A stretch of 64,000 nucleotides of DNA from Alphaproteobacteria bacterium. GTDB taxonomy: Bacteria > Pseudomonadota > Alphaproteobacteria > Caulobacterales > Caulobacteraceae. Where the stretch lies: the NCBI GenBank assembly GCA_025359785.1, contig JANYET010000055.1, positions 1 to 64,000 on the forward strand. Reading direction: 5' to 3'. A model generated the notes under the pieces. It ran no database searches, was not told where the DNA came from, and saw nothing but the letters and a program-made list of their open reading frames with translations. This document shows positions 34,896-42,081 of the stretch, piece by piece. Each line of letters starts with the position of its first letter. Positions within the stretch are counted from its first letter, which is position 1. The position numbers were made by a program, and so were the translations under genes.

Positions 34896-36305
34896 ATGAT
34901 CGCCGCCGAGAAATCGCTGGCCGCCGCCGCGCCGCCCGCGCCGGTGACCTCGGCCCTGGACCTGATCGGCCGCACCCCGGTGCTGGAGCTGACGGGCATG
35001 TTCGACTGCGGCCCCTGCCGGCTGTTCACCAAGCTGGAGAGCGCCAATCCCGGTGGATCGATCAAGGACCGCATCGCCCGCACCATGATCGAGGCCGCCG
35101 AGGCCGACGGCCGGCTGAAGTCCGGCGGGGTGATCATAGAGGCGACCGCCGGCAACACCGGCCTGGGCCTGGCGCAGGTTGGAATCCTGAAGGGCTACAA
35201 GCTGGTTCTGGTGGTCCCTGACAAGATGGCCCGCGAGAAAATCCAACACTTGCGAGGGCTCGGGGTCGATGTCCGCATCACCCGTTCCGACGTCGGCAAG
35301 GGGCATCCGGATTACTACCAGGACATCGCCCAGCGCCTGGCCGACGACATGCCTGGCGCGGTCTACATGAACCAGTTCTGCAATCCGTCGAACCCGCTCG
35401 CCCACGAGACAACGACGGGCCCCGAGATTTTCGAACAGCTGGGCGGCGACGTCGACGCCATCGTGGTGGGTGTCGGCTCCGGCGGTACGCTGACCGGCCT
35501 CGGCCGCTACTTCGCAAGGGTGAGCCCCAAGACCGAGATGGTGCTGGCCGACCCGGTAGGCTCGATCCTAGAGCCGCTGATCAACCGCAACGAGGTGGTC
35601 GTGCCCGGGTCCTGGATCGTCGAGGGGATCGGCGAGGATTTTGTGCCGGACAACTGCGACCTGAGCCTGATCAAGAAGGGCAACGCTTTCGCCGTCACCG
35701 ACCGTGAGAGCGTGCAGGCCGCCCGCGACCTGCTCTCCAGAGCCGGCGTGCTCGGCGGCTCGTCCTCGGGCACCCTGCTGGCCGCGGCGCTGCGCTACTG
35801 CCAGGCCCAGACCAGCGCCAAGCGGGTCGCCACCTTCGTTTGCGACAGCGGTAACAAATATCTGTCGAAGGTCTTCAACGACCACTGGCTGTCCGACCAG
35901 GGCCTGACCGACCGGCCGATCACCGGCTCGCTGCGCGATCTGGTGGCCCGCAACGCTCAGCTGGGCGGCGCCGAAACCGTGGGGCCCGACGACACGCTGG
36001 ACACCGCCTACAAGCGCATGCGCACGGCCGACGTCAGCCAGCTTCCGGTGATCGACGACGGCCGGCTGATCGGCCTGCTGGACGAGAGCGACCTGCTTAC
36101 CGCCGTCGAGGGCGGGCCCGACCGGTTCACCGACCGCGTCGCCACCGCCATGGTCGCCAAGCTCAACACGCTGCAGGCCAACGAACCCCTGGACGCGCTG
36201 ATCCCGATTTTCGAGCGCGACGAGGTGGCGATCGTGCTGGAAGGCCGCGAGTTCCTGGGCCTGATCACCCGCGTCGACCTGATCAACCACCTGCGCCGCG
36301 CTTAA
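34896..36305 (+). CDS. Cystathionine beta-synthase (PLP fold plus two CBS domains)
   Basis: A 469-residue enzyme joining serine (or O-acetylserine) with homocysteine to give cystathionine. The PLP lysine is Lys57 in NPGGSIKDRIA, with the phosphate loop EATAGNTGLGLAQ, the QFCNPSNPLAHETTTGPEI stretch and GVGSGGTLTGLG. The C-terminal tandem CBS domains (about 340-469; ETVGPDDTLDTAYKRM, VSQLPVIDDGRLIGLLDESDLL) match the Cbs architecture rather than plain cysteine synthase CysK. I chose the ATG at 34896 with a GGGAG site upstream; a start at 34872 would add eight residues. Cystathionine gamma-lyase/synthase follows after 12 bases in the same operon. Confidence 0.93.
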   Translation: MIAAEKSLAAAAPPAPVTSALDLIGRTPVLELTGMFDCGPCRLFTKLESANPGGSIKDRIARTMIEAAEADGRLKSGGVIIEATAGNTGLGLAQVGILKGYKLVLVVPDKMAREKIQHLRGLGVDVRITRSDVGKGHPDYYQDIAQRLADDMPGAVYMNQFCNPSNPLAHETTTGPEIFEQLGGDVDAIVVGVGSGGTLTGLGRYFARVSPKTEMVLADPVGSILEPLINRNEVVVPGSWIVEGIGEDFVPDNCDLSLIKKGNAFAVTDRESVQAARDLLSRAGVLGGSSSGTLLAAALRYCQAQTSAKRVATFVCDSGNKYLSKVFNDHWLSDQGLTDRPITGSLRDLVARNAQLGGAETVGPDDTLDTAYKRMRTADVSQLPVIDDGRLIGLLDESDLLTAVEGGPDRFTDRVATAMVAKLNTLQANEPLDALIPIFERDEVAIVLEGREFLGLITRVDLINHLRRA

Positions 36306-36317
36306 ACCGGAGACCCT

Positions 36318-37481
36318 ATGACCGACGGTTCCAACCGCCTGGCGTTCGAGACGCGGGCGATCCACGGCGGCCAGCAGACCGACCCGACCACGGGCGCGGT
36401 GATGGTGCCGATCTACGCCACCTCGACCTACGCCCAGGAAAGCCCGGGGGTGCACAAGGGTTTCGAATACAGCCGCAGCCATAATCCGACCCGCTACGCC
36501 TTCGAACGCTGCGTCGCGGATCTGGAAAGCGGCGTGAAGGGCTACGCGTTTGCCTCAGGTCTCGCCGCCATCGGCACCATCCTGGAGCTGCTGGACGCCG
36601 GCGCCCACGTGATCGCCTCGTCAGACCTCTACGGCGGCTCGTTCCGGCTGTTCGACAAGGTGCGCAAGCGCTCGGCCGGCCTGACCTTCAGCTTCGTGGA
36701 CCTGGCCGACATGGCCGCCGTCGAGGCCGCCATCACGCCCAAGACCAAGCTGATCTGGGTCGAGACGCCGACCAATCCGATGCTGCGGCTCGCGGACCTG
36801 GAGGCGCTCGCCATGCTCGCCAAGTCGCGCGGCATCTGGATCGCCGCCGACAACACCTTCGCCAGCCCCTGGTGCCAGCGCCCGCTGGAGTACGGCTTCG
36901 ACATGGTGATGCACTCGACCACCAAATATCTGAACGGCCACTCCGACGTGGTGGGCGGCATCGTGGTGGCCGGCCAGGAGGGCGAGGTCGCCGACCAGCT
37001 GACCTTCCTGCAGAACGCCATCGGATCGGTCGCCGGACCCTTCGACAGCTTCCTGGCGCTGCGGGGCGTCAAGACACTGGCGCTGCGCATGGAACGCCAC
37101 TGCTCCAACGCGCTGGCCATCGCGGAGCGGCTGGAGGCGCATCCGGCGGTGAAACAGGTGATCTACCCTGGCCTGTCCAGCCACCCGCAGCACGACCTCG
37201 CCAAGCGCCAGATGCATGGCTTCGGCGGCATGGTCAGCGTGGTCCTCGACCGCGACCTGGCCGGCACGATGCGGATGCTGGAGCGGACCGAGCTGTTCAC
37301 GCTCGCAGAGAGCCTGGGCGGCGTCGAGAGCCTGATCGAACATCCGGCGATCATGACCCACGCCTCGATCCCGCCGCACGTCCGCGAGGAACTGGGCATC
37401 ACCGACGCCTTCATCCGTCTTTCGGTGGGGGTGGAGAACGTCGACGACCTGATCGCCGACCTGGAGCAGGCGCTCAACTGA
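36318..37481 (+). CDS. Trans-sulfuration enzyme, cystathionine gamma-lyase/gamma-synthase type
   Basis: A 387-residue PLP enzyme of the Cys/Met metabolism family. Seen are the N-terminal RAIHGGQQTDPTTGAVMVPIYATSTYAQ, the FEYSRSHNPTRYAFE substrate loop, FASGLAAIGTILELL, AADNTFASPWCQRPLEYG and the Schiff-base Lys203 in HSTTKYLNGHSDVVGG. Sequence alone cannot split gamma-lyase (cystathionine to cysteine) from gamma-synthase, but the tight operon with cystathionine beta-synthase favours gamma-lyase and a reverse transsulfuration pathway from methionine to cysteine. It ends in a REP-like hairpin region shared with the convergent HAD gene. Confidence 0.9.
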   Translation: MTDGSNRLAFETRAIHGGQQTDPTTGAVMVPIYATSTYAQESPGVHKGFEYSRSHNPTRYAFERCVADLESGVKGYAFASGLAAIGTILELLDAGAHVIASSDLYGGSFRLFDKVRKRSAGLTFSFVDLADMAAVEAAITPKTKLIWVETPTNPMLRLADLEALAMLAKSRGIWIAADNTFASPWCQRPLEYGFDMVMHSTTKYLNGHSDVVGGIVVAGQEGEVADQLTFLQNAIGSVAGPFDSFLALRGVKTLALRMERHCSNALAIAERLEAHPAVKQVIYPGLSSHPQHDLAKRQMHGFGGMVSVVLDRDLAGTMRMLERTELFTLAESLGGVESLIEHPAIMTHASIPPHVREELGITDAFIRLSVGVENVDDLIADLEQALN

Positions 37482-37491
37482 TCCTTATCCG

Positions 37492-37577
37492 CTGATCCCC
37501 GCGCAGGCGGGCACCCAAGCCGAGTCGGGATGTCGTTACGGCCTTATGGATTGCCGCCTTCGCGGCAACGAGCGGAA
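37492..37577. repeat. Paired REP-like element, degenerate copy
   Basis: GATCCCCGCGCAGGCGGGCACCCAAGC at the left and TGGATTGCCGCCTTCGCGGCAACGAGCGG at the right are degenerate versions of the two arms at 46430-46532. They lie between the convergent transsulfuration and HAD genes. Confidence 0.6.
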
Positions 37578-38234
37578 TTAAGAAATCGCCCGCTCGATCG
37601 CCTCGCCGAGCTGCGCCCAGTCGTCGATTCGCGGGTGGGCGTCGGAGCGCGGGGCCAGGGCGCGCAGGCGTGGGTCGGCGACGTGCTGGAACCGCGCCGT
37701 CCGCGGCGAATGGTCAGCCACCGAGTCGAGATTCGACAGCAGGTCGTCGATGAAAGCCGTCTTGCCAGAGCACTGGGCGGTCAGTCCCGCGGTGATCGGC
37801 CCCTTGGGTCCGCTCGACAGGATCAGGGTATGCGGCAGGCCATGCCGCCTTAGCCAGTCGCCGCGCAGCCGCTCTGCCGAGGCCGGCGCATTGGACAGAA
37901 TCAGGATCTCAGCCTTCGGCTTCAGCCTCGCCAACGCCTCGACGGCGCCCGGGGCGGGCTCCAGTTCGCCGCAGCCGCTGCGGAAGAACTCATCGAACAG
38001 CTTTCGTCCCTCTGTCACCTCCAGGTGTTCCATCTCGCCCGGCCGGTAGAGATTCTGGAAGAGCGCGAATCGGTCGAACCGCAGTTCGTACCCCCGCTCG
38101 GCCACGAAGCCGCCGAAGCCCTTCATGAACAGGCCCAGCACCTCATCGACATCGACGATTACCAGCGGCCGCTCCCGGGCGAGGCCCAGACTCTCCAAGG
38201 TCGGGACGATCGGTCGGGGGCCGGATTCTGCCAT
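37578..38234 (-). CDS. HAD family hydrolase
   Basis: A 218-residue haloacid dehalogenase-fold protein. Motif I is VIVDVDEVLG (Asp28, Asp30), motif II ILILSNAPAS, a conserved Lys follows, and motif IV is TAFIDDLLSNLDSV. The cap region (FGGFVAERGYELRFDRFALFQNLYRPGEMEHLEV) is small. The second acidic residue of motif I is present, so a phosphatase is more likely than a dehalogenase. Substrate unknown. Convergent with the transsulfuration operon and divergent from divK, so its promoter shares the 107-base gap with divK. Confidence 0.85.
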   Translation of the reverse strand: MAESGPRPIVPTLESLGLARERPLVIVDVDEVLGLFMKGFGGFVAERGYELRFDRFALFQNLYRPGEMEHLEVTEGRKLFDEFFRSGCGELEPAPGAVEALARLKPKAEILILSNAPASAERLRGDWLRRHGLPHTLILSSGPKGPITAGLTAQCSGKTAFIDDLLSNLDSVADHSPRTARFQHVADPRLRALAPRSDAHPRIDDWAQLGEAIERAIS

Positions 38235-38341
38235 GCGCGGGCCTAGGCTAACGAAGTTTAAGGATATCCATGGGATGAAGGACCCAGGGTGGGGCAGTCC
38301 GCGAACAACGCGGGTCCACGAACGGAAGAGCCGGGTCCTAA

Positions 38342-38707
38342 ATGGCCAAGAAGGTCCTCATCGTCGAGGATAACGAGCTGAACATGAAGCTCTTTCATGA
38401 TCTTCTCGATGCCCAGGGCTACGAGACGCTGCAGACCCGCGAGGGCCTCCAGGCGTTGGCGCTGGCGCGTGAGCACCGCCCCGACCTGATCCTGATGGAT
38501 ATCCAGCTCCCGGAAATCTCCGGCCTGGAGGTCACCAAGTGGCTGAAGGAAGACGAGGAGCTGGCCTCGATTCCCGTGGTCGCCGTCACCGCCTTCGCCA
38601 TGAAGGGTGACGAGGAGCGGATTCGTGAGGGCGGCTGCGAGGCCTATATCTCGAAGCCCATCTCGGTGGTCCATTTCCTCGAAACCATCCGCCGCCTGAT
38701 GGGCTGA
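38342..38707 (+). CDS. divK: DivK, single-domain response regulator of cell polarity
   Basis: A 121-residue receiver-only protein nearly identical in key stretches to Caulobacter Div[35 protein letters not shown], with phosphoacceptor Asp53 in [16 protein letters not shown], the Thr/Lys switch residues ([28 protein letters not shown]), and no output domain. DivK is phosphorylated by DivJ (recruited by SpmX) and dephosphorylated by PleC, and controls CtrA through DivL-CckA. It precedes pleD by 4 bases, the conserved divK-pleD operon of Caulobacterales. Confidence 0.97.
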   Translation: MAKKVLIVEDNELNMKLFHDLLDAQGYETLQTREGLQALALAREHRPDLILMDIQLPEISGLEVTKWLKEDEELASIPVVAVTAFAMKGDEERIREGGCEAYISKPISVVHFLETIRRLMG

Positions 38708-38711
38708 GGCC

Positions 38712-40076
38712 ATGTCCGCGCGTATTCTCGTCGTCGACGATATCGAGGCCAACGTCCGCCTGCTGCAGGCCAAGCTCGAAGCCGAATACTACGAGGTGCT
38801 GACCGCGCCGGACGGCCCGGCCGCGCTGACGCTGGCCGCCGCCGAGCGGCCCGATATCATCCTGCTCGACGTCATGATGCCAGGCATGGACGGGTTCACG
38901 GTCTGCAAGCGGCTGAAGGACGATCCCGAGACCCGCCATATTCCGGTGGTCCTGCTGACCGCGCTCGACGGCCGCGCCGACCGGGTGGCGGGCCTGGAGG
39001 CCGGAGCCGACGACTTCCTGACCAAACCCATCGACGACGTCATGCTGTTTGCCCGGGTACGCAGCCTGACCCGCCTGAAATCGGTCATCGATGAGCTGCG
39101 CGAGCGGGAAGCCTCCGGCCGCCGCATGGGCGTGATCGCCGGCGTCGCCTCGCGCCTCGGTGGCGTGGGCGGCCGCATCCTGGTGGTCGACGATCACGAA
39201 CGCCAGGCCCAGCGGGTCTGTTCGGAACTGGCTATCGAGCACCGTCCGGTGGTCGAGACGACGCCGGAGAACGCCATGATGGCGGCTCGCGGCCCCGTCG
39301 ACCTGATCATCGTCAACACCGCGGCCAAGAGCTTCGACGGTCTGCGCTTCGCGGCCCAGATCCGCTCCGACGAGGCCACCCGCACCCTGCCGATCCTGGC
39401 CATCGTCGACTTCGACGAGCGCCCCCGGCTGGTCAAGGCCCTGGAGATCGGCGTCAACGACGTCCTGCCGCGCCCCATCGATCCGCAGGAGCTGGCCGCG
39501 CGGGTCAAGACCCAGATCCGCCGCAAGCGCTACACCGACTATCTGCGCGAAAACCTCGACCAGTCGCTGGAGCTGGCGGTGACTGACCAACTCACCGGCC
39601 TGCACAACCGCCGCTACATGGAAAGCCAGCTGGACGCGCTGGTCCGTCGCGCGGTGGTGGGCGGCTCGGACCCGGTGGCCCTGCTGGTCATCGACATCGA
39701 CCACTTCAAGAAGGTCAACGACAGTTTCGGCCACGGGGTCGGCGACGAGGTGCTGCGCGAGTTCGCGGTACGCCTGGCCTCCAATGTCCGCGCCATCGAC
39801 CTGCCGGTCCGCTTCGGCGGCGAGGAGTTCGTGGTGGTGATGCCGGAGACCGAGCTCGCCCACGCCCACCGCATCGCCGAGCGTATTCGCCTGCACGTGG
39901 CCGGCTCGCCGTTCCGCGTCATGGGCGGCGAGGAGCTGCTGACGGTGACCATCTCCATCGGCGTGGCCGCCAGCCTGCCGGATGACACGCCTCTGAAGCT
40001 GGTCAAACGCGCCGACGAGGCGATGTACGAAGCCAAGGCCCACGGCCGTAACCGCGTGATCGCCAAGGCGGCCTGA
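38712..40076 (+). CDS. pleD: PleD, diguanylate cyclase response regulator
   Basis: A 454-residue protein with two receiver domains and a GGDEF domain. The first receiver has the phosphoacceptor Asp53 in IILLDVMMPGMDG. The second (about 155-275; ILVVDDHERQAQRVCSEL) lacks the phosphorylation Asp, as in Caulobacter PleD, and acts as an adaptor for dimerisation. The catalytic site is GGEEF (RFGGEEFVVVMPETE), with an inhibitory I-site RAID five residues before it. It makes cyclic di-GMP for flagellar ejection and stalk formation. Translated directly after divK; ends before a bidirectional terminator. Confidence 0.97.
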   Translation: MSARILVVDDIEANVRLLQAKLEAEYYEVLTAPDGPAALTLAAAERPDIILLDVMMPGMDGFTVCKRLKDDPETRHIPVVLLTALDGRADRVAGLEAGADDFLTKPIDDVMLFARVRSLTRLKSVIDELREREASGRRMGVIAGVASRLGGVGGRILVVDDHERQAQRVCSELAIEHRPVVETTPENAMMAARGPVDLIIVNTAAKSFDGLRFAAQIRSDEATRTLPILAIVDFDERPRLVKALEIGVNDVLPRPIDPQELAARVKTQIRRKRYTDYLRENLDQSLELAVTDQLTGLHNRRYMESQLDALVRRAVVGGSDPVALLVIDIDHFKKVNDSFGHGVGDEVLREFAVRLASNVRAIDLPVRFGGEEFVVVMPETELAHAHRIAERIRLHVAGSPFRVMGGEELLTVTISIGVAASLPDDTPLKLVKRADEAMYEAKAHGRNRVIAKAA

Positions 40077-40222
40077 ATTTCCCTCCGCTTCATGGCGAGG
40101 GACAGATTGCGTAGCGATCAGCGCAGGGAAGTCGCGCTCAAGCTCTGGGTCAGCGCTCCAGCCCACACATCCCCACCCGTCTCGCTACGCTCGCCACCCT
40201 CCCCAGGACGGGGAGGGACAAA
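40077..40222. repeat. Intergenic repeat-rich stretch with CTCCCC/GGGGAG hairpins
   Basis: Fragments CCCTCC/CGAGGGA and CCACCCTCCCC/CGGGGAGGGAC resemble other REP-like hairpins at 5637, 29204 and 61475. The stretch is not coding. Confidence 0.4.
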
Positions 40223-40226
40223 ACGA

Positions 40227-40255
40227 AAAACGCCCGGGGCTGACCCGGGCGTTTT
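40227..40255. terminator. Bidirectional terminator between pleD and rpmG
   Basis: A 12-base stem AAAACGCCCGGG/CCCGGGCGTTTT with a 5-base loop. The A/T ends give a T tract in both directions, suiting the two convergent genes. Confidence 0.92.
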
Positions 40256-40281
40256 CATAGCGAATCCGTGGCTTGCGTCGG

Positions 40282-40449
40282 CTACTTGATCTTGCCTTCG
40301 CGGAATTCCACGTGCTTGCGCACCACGGGATCGTACTTCTTCATGACCAACTTGTCGGTCTTGGTGCGGGCGTTCTTCTTGGTGACGTAGAAGAAGCCGG
40401 TGTCCGCCGAGGAGTTCAGGCGGATTTTGATTGAGGCGGGCTTCGCCAT
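40282..40449 (-). CDS. rpmG: 50S ribosomal protein L33
   Basis: A 55-residue L33, clear from [45 protein letters not shown] and [10 protein letters not shown]. It is the cysteine-free form without a zinc knuckle, usual in alphaproteobacteria. The stop at 40282 faces the bidirectional terminator. A sigma-70-like promoter is visible upstream at 40525-40552. It lies downstream of the NUDIX gene on the same strand. Confidence 0.97.
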   Translation of the reverse strand: MAKPASIKIRLNSSADTGFFYVTKKNARTKTDKLVMKKYDPVVRKHVEFREGKIK

Positions 40450-40524
40450 GGCAGGTCCTTAAGCGCGGGGCCGGACGGCGGATCCTCGCGAAAGGGCCGA
40501 CGGCGGGTGTTCGAAGAGCCGCGG

Positions 40525-40552
40525 AAAATACGAATCCGCGGGCCAAAGTCAA
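40525..40552 (-). promoter_or_regulatory. Candidate rpmG promoter
   Basis: On the minus strand, TTGACT (40552-40547) and TATTTT (40530-40525) are separated by 16 bases, about 75 bases before the rpmG start. It is a good match to sigma-70-like boxes in otherwise GC-rich DNA. Confidence 0.45.
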
Positions 40553-40585
40553 TGATGTCGCTGGGGCGGCCTCGGAAAACCGCGC

Positions 40586-41296
40586 CTACAGGTGCTCCGG
40601 ACGCATCGCGCCCTGGCGGAATCGCATGAACGGCTTGGGCCTGTCGGGGTCATCCATCCGCAGCACCGCCTCCTTCAGCATCATCCGCGTGACACTCGGC
40701 AAGGGCAGGGACTGGGCCTCGTCGAAATCGACCCAGGCGATCTCTTCCAACTCCCCGCAGTCGGCCTGGCGATCCAGGCTGATCAGGTGCTCGGCGTCGG
40801 CCAGCAAGAACCAGGTGTCGAACCGCTTGCCGACGCTGGGCGGCGTGATGGCGCGGGCGACCACGTCCAGGGCTGTGAGGTCGGCCAGGGCGCCCTGGGC
40901 CACGAAATCCCGCCACGGGCCCTGGGCGGGCCTCTGAGGGGCTGGACGGGCCAGCAACAGGCCGGTCTCCTCCCAGGTCTCGCGGATCGCCGCCATGGCC
41001 AGGGCCCGGCCGCGGCCGGCGGGCAGATATCGGTCGAACAGAGCGGCCACCGGCGCGGCCATCTCGTTGGCCGCCGGGGCGCGGTAGTCGGAGCGGTCGA
41101 TCCGCCCGCCCGGGAACACCCAGCGGTCGGGCATGAAGCTGTGGCCGCCGTGGCGTTTGCCCATCAGCACACGGGGCTTTTTGGCGTCGCGGCGGATGAT
41201 CATCACGGTCGCGGCGTTTTTCGGCCGCACGGCGCGGGCGCCCGGGACCCTCGGCGGGCCCTCGGGTTTGCGGAAATGGCTTTCGGCTTCACTCAT
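40586..41296 (-). CDS. NUDIX hydrolase
   Basis: A 236-residue NUDIX-fold protein. The NUDIX helix is seen as AAIRETWEETGLLLA (REx2EExG), but the upstream Glu of the full GX5EX7 motif is replaced (GRGRALAMAAIRE). The motif is therefore partial, as in the NUDT19-like coenzyme A diphosphatase group, which this resembles in size and in the N-terminal KNAATVMIIRR and HSFMPDRWVFPGGRID stretches. The substrate is probably a nucleotide-like pyrophosphate. I chose the ATG at 41296 (MSEAESHFRKPEG) over one further upstream in the divergent gene's promoter region. It lies upstream of rpmG on the same strand. Confidence 0.87.
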   Translation of the reverse strand: MSEAESHFRKPEGPPRVPGARAVRPKNAATVMIIRRDAKKPRVLMGKRHGGHSFMPDRWVFPGGRIDRSDYRAPAANEMAAPVAALFDRYLPAGRGRALAMAAIRETWEETGLLLARPAPQRPAQGPWRDFVAQGALADLTALDVVARAITPPSVGKRFDTWFLLADAEHLISLDRQADCGELEEIAWVDFDEAQSLPLPSVTRMMLKEAVLRMDDPDRPKPFMRFRQGAMRPEHL

Positions 41297-41397
41297 CAAA
41301 CAACTGTATGACTGCTGGTGGGTTGGAGGGAAGGGCGCCTTTGCGGAAGCCGGCTCTCGTGGTGCTATGGCCACCGAGCAGAGTGGAGGGCCTGAGA

Positions 41398-42081
41398 ATG
41401 TCGGCGGAAGACGAGGTCAGTCATCTGGAGAAGCGGCTGCTCGACCGGATGCTGTTCTTCACCGACGCGGTGTTCGCCATCGTGCTCACCCTGCTGGTGC
41501 TGGACCTGAAACCTCCGGAAGGCATGGGGCCAGGCCAGGGCCTGGGCACGCTGGGCGGCATGGTCGGCCGCTTCGTGGCCTTCTTCATGAGCTTCGCGCT
41601 CGTCTCGATCTTCTGGCTGGCGCACATGAGCACCACCAGCGTGCTGCGCCGGTTCGACTGGCCGGCGACGCTGGCCAACCTCGTCTTCCTGGCCCCCATC
41701 TGTCTGATCCCGTTCGTGTCGGCCTGGTACGGCCAGAACATCGGCGATCCGTTTTCCTGGCTGATCTACTGCTGGATCCTGGTGGCGACCTCGGCGGCGA
41801 ACGTGGCGCTGGTGCTGACGGTGTCGCGCGGCGGCGGCAAACTGATCGGCGGCATCACCGGGCGTGAGACGCTGCACAGGGTGCTGCGCGCCGCGACGCC
41901 GGGCCTTTCGTTCGCGGTCGGGATCGTACTCCTCGGCCAGGGGCTGGGCCACTTCGCGCAGTTCTGCTGGGTGCTGATCCCGCCGGCCCTTTGGCTGGAA
42001 GGACGGTTCTTCCCACGCCTCAGCGCGCCGCACCGCCGCGCGCCGTTCACCGCCGGCGGCGAGGGGCAGCCACCGACCTAG
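41398..42081 (+). CDS. TMEM175/DUF1211 family potassium channel-like membrane protein
   Basis: A 227-residue membrane protein with six hydrophobic spans. The first span holds RMLFFTDAVFAIVLTLLVLDLKPP, matching the RxxxFSDAVFAI signature of bacterial TMEM175 K+ channels with Thr for Ser. The second half (FWLAHMSTTSVLRRFD, NLVFLAPICLIPFVSAW) is family-typical. It should form a K+-leak channel in the inner membrane. I start it at the ATG at 41398; in-frame codons upstream lie in the divergent promoter region. The last four bases overlap the stop of the convergent rnr gene. Confidence 0.85.
   Translation: MSAEDEVSHLEKRLLDRMLFFTDAVFAIVLTLLVLDLKPPEGMGPGQGLGTLGGMVGRFVAFFMSFALVSIFWLAHMSTTSVLRRFDWPATLANLVFLAPICLIPFVSAWYGQNIGDPFSWLIYCWILVATSAANVALVLTVSRGGGKLIGGITGRETLHRVLRAATPGLSFAVGIVLLGQGLGHFAQFCWVLIPPALWLEGRFFPRLSAPHRRAPFTAGGEGQPPT

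Noticed and set aside
38235..38341. Possible CtrA site (CTAACG...TTTAAG) before divK
   Set aside because: The two half-sites have the wrong spacing (6 instead of 7) and only one matches TTAA.
38586..40166. Long minus-strand frame opposite pleD
   Set aside because: Antisense shadow of pleD with biased composition and no family features.
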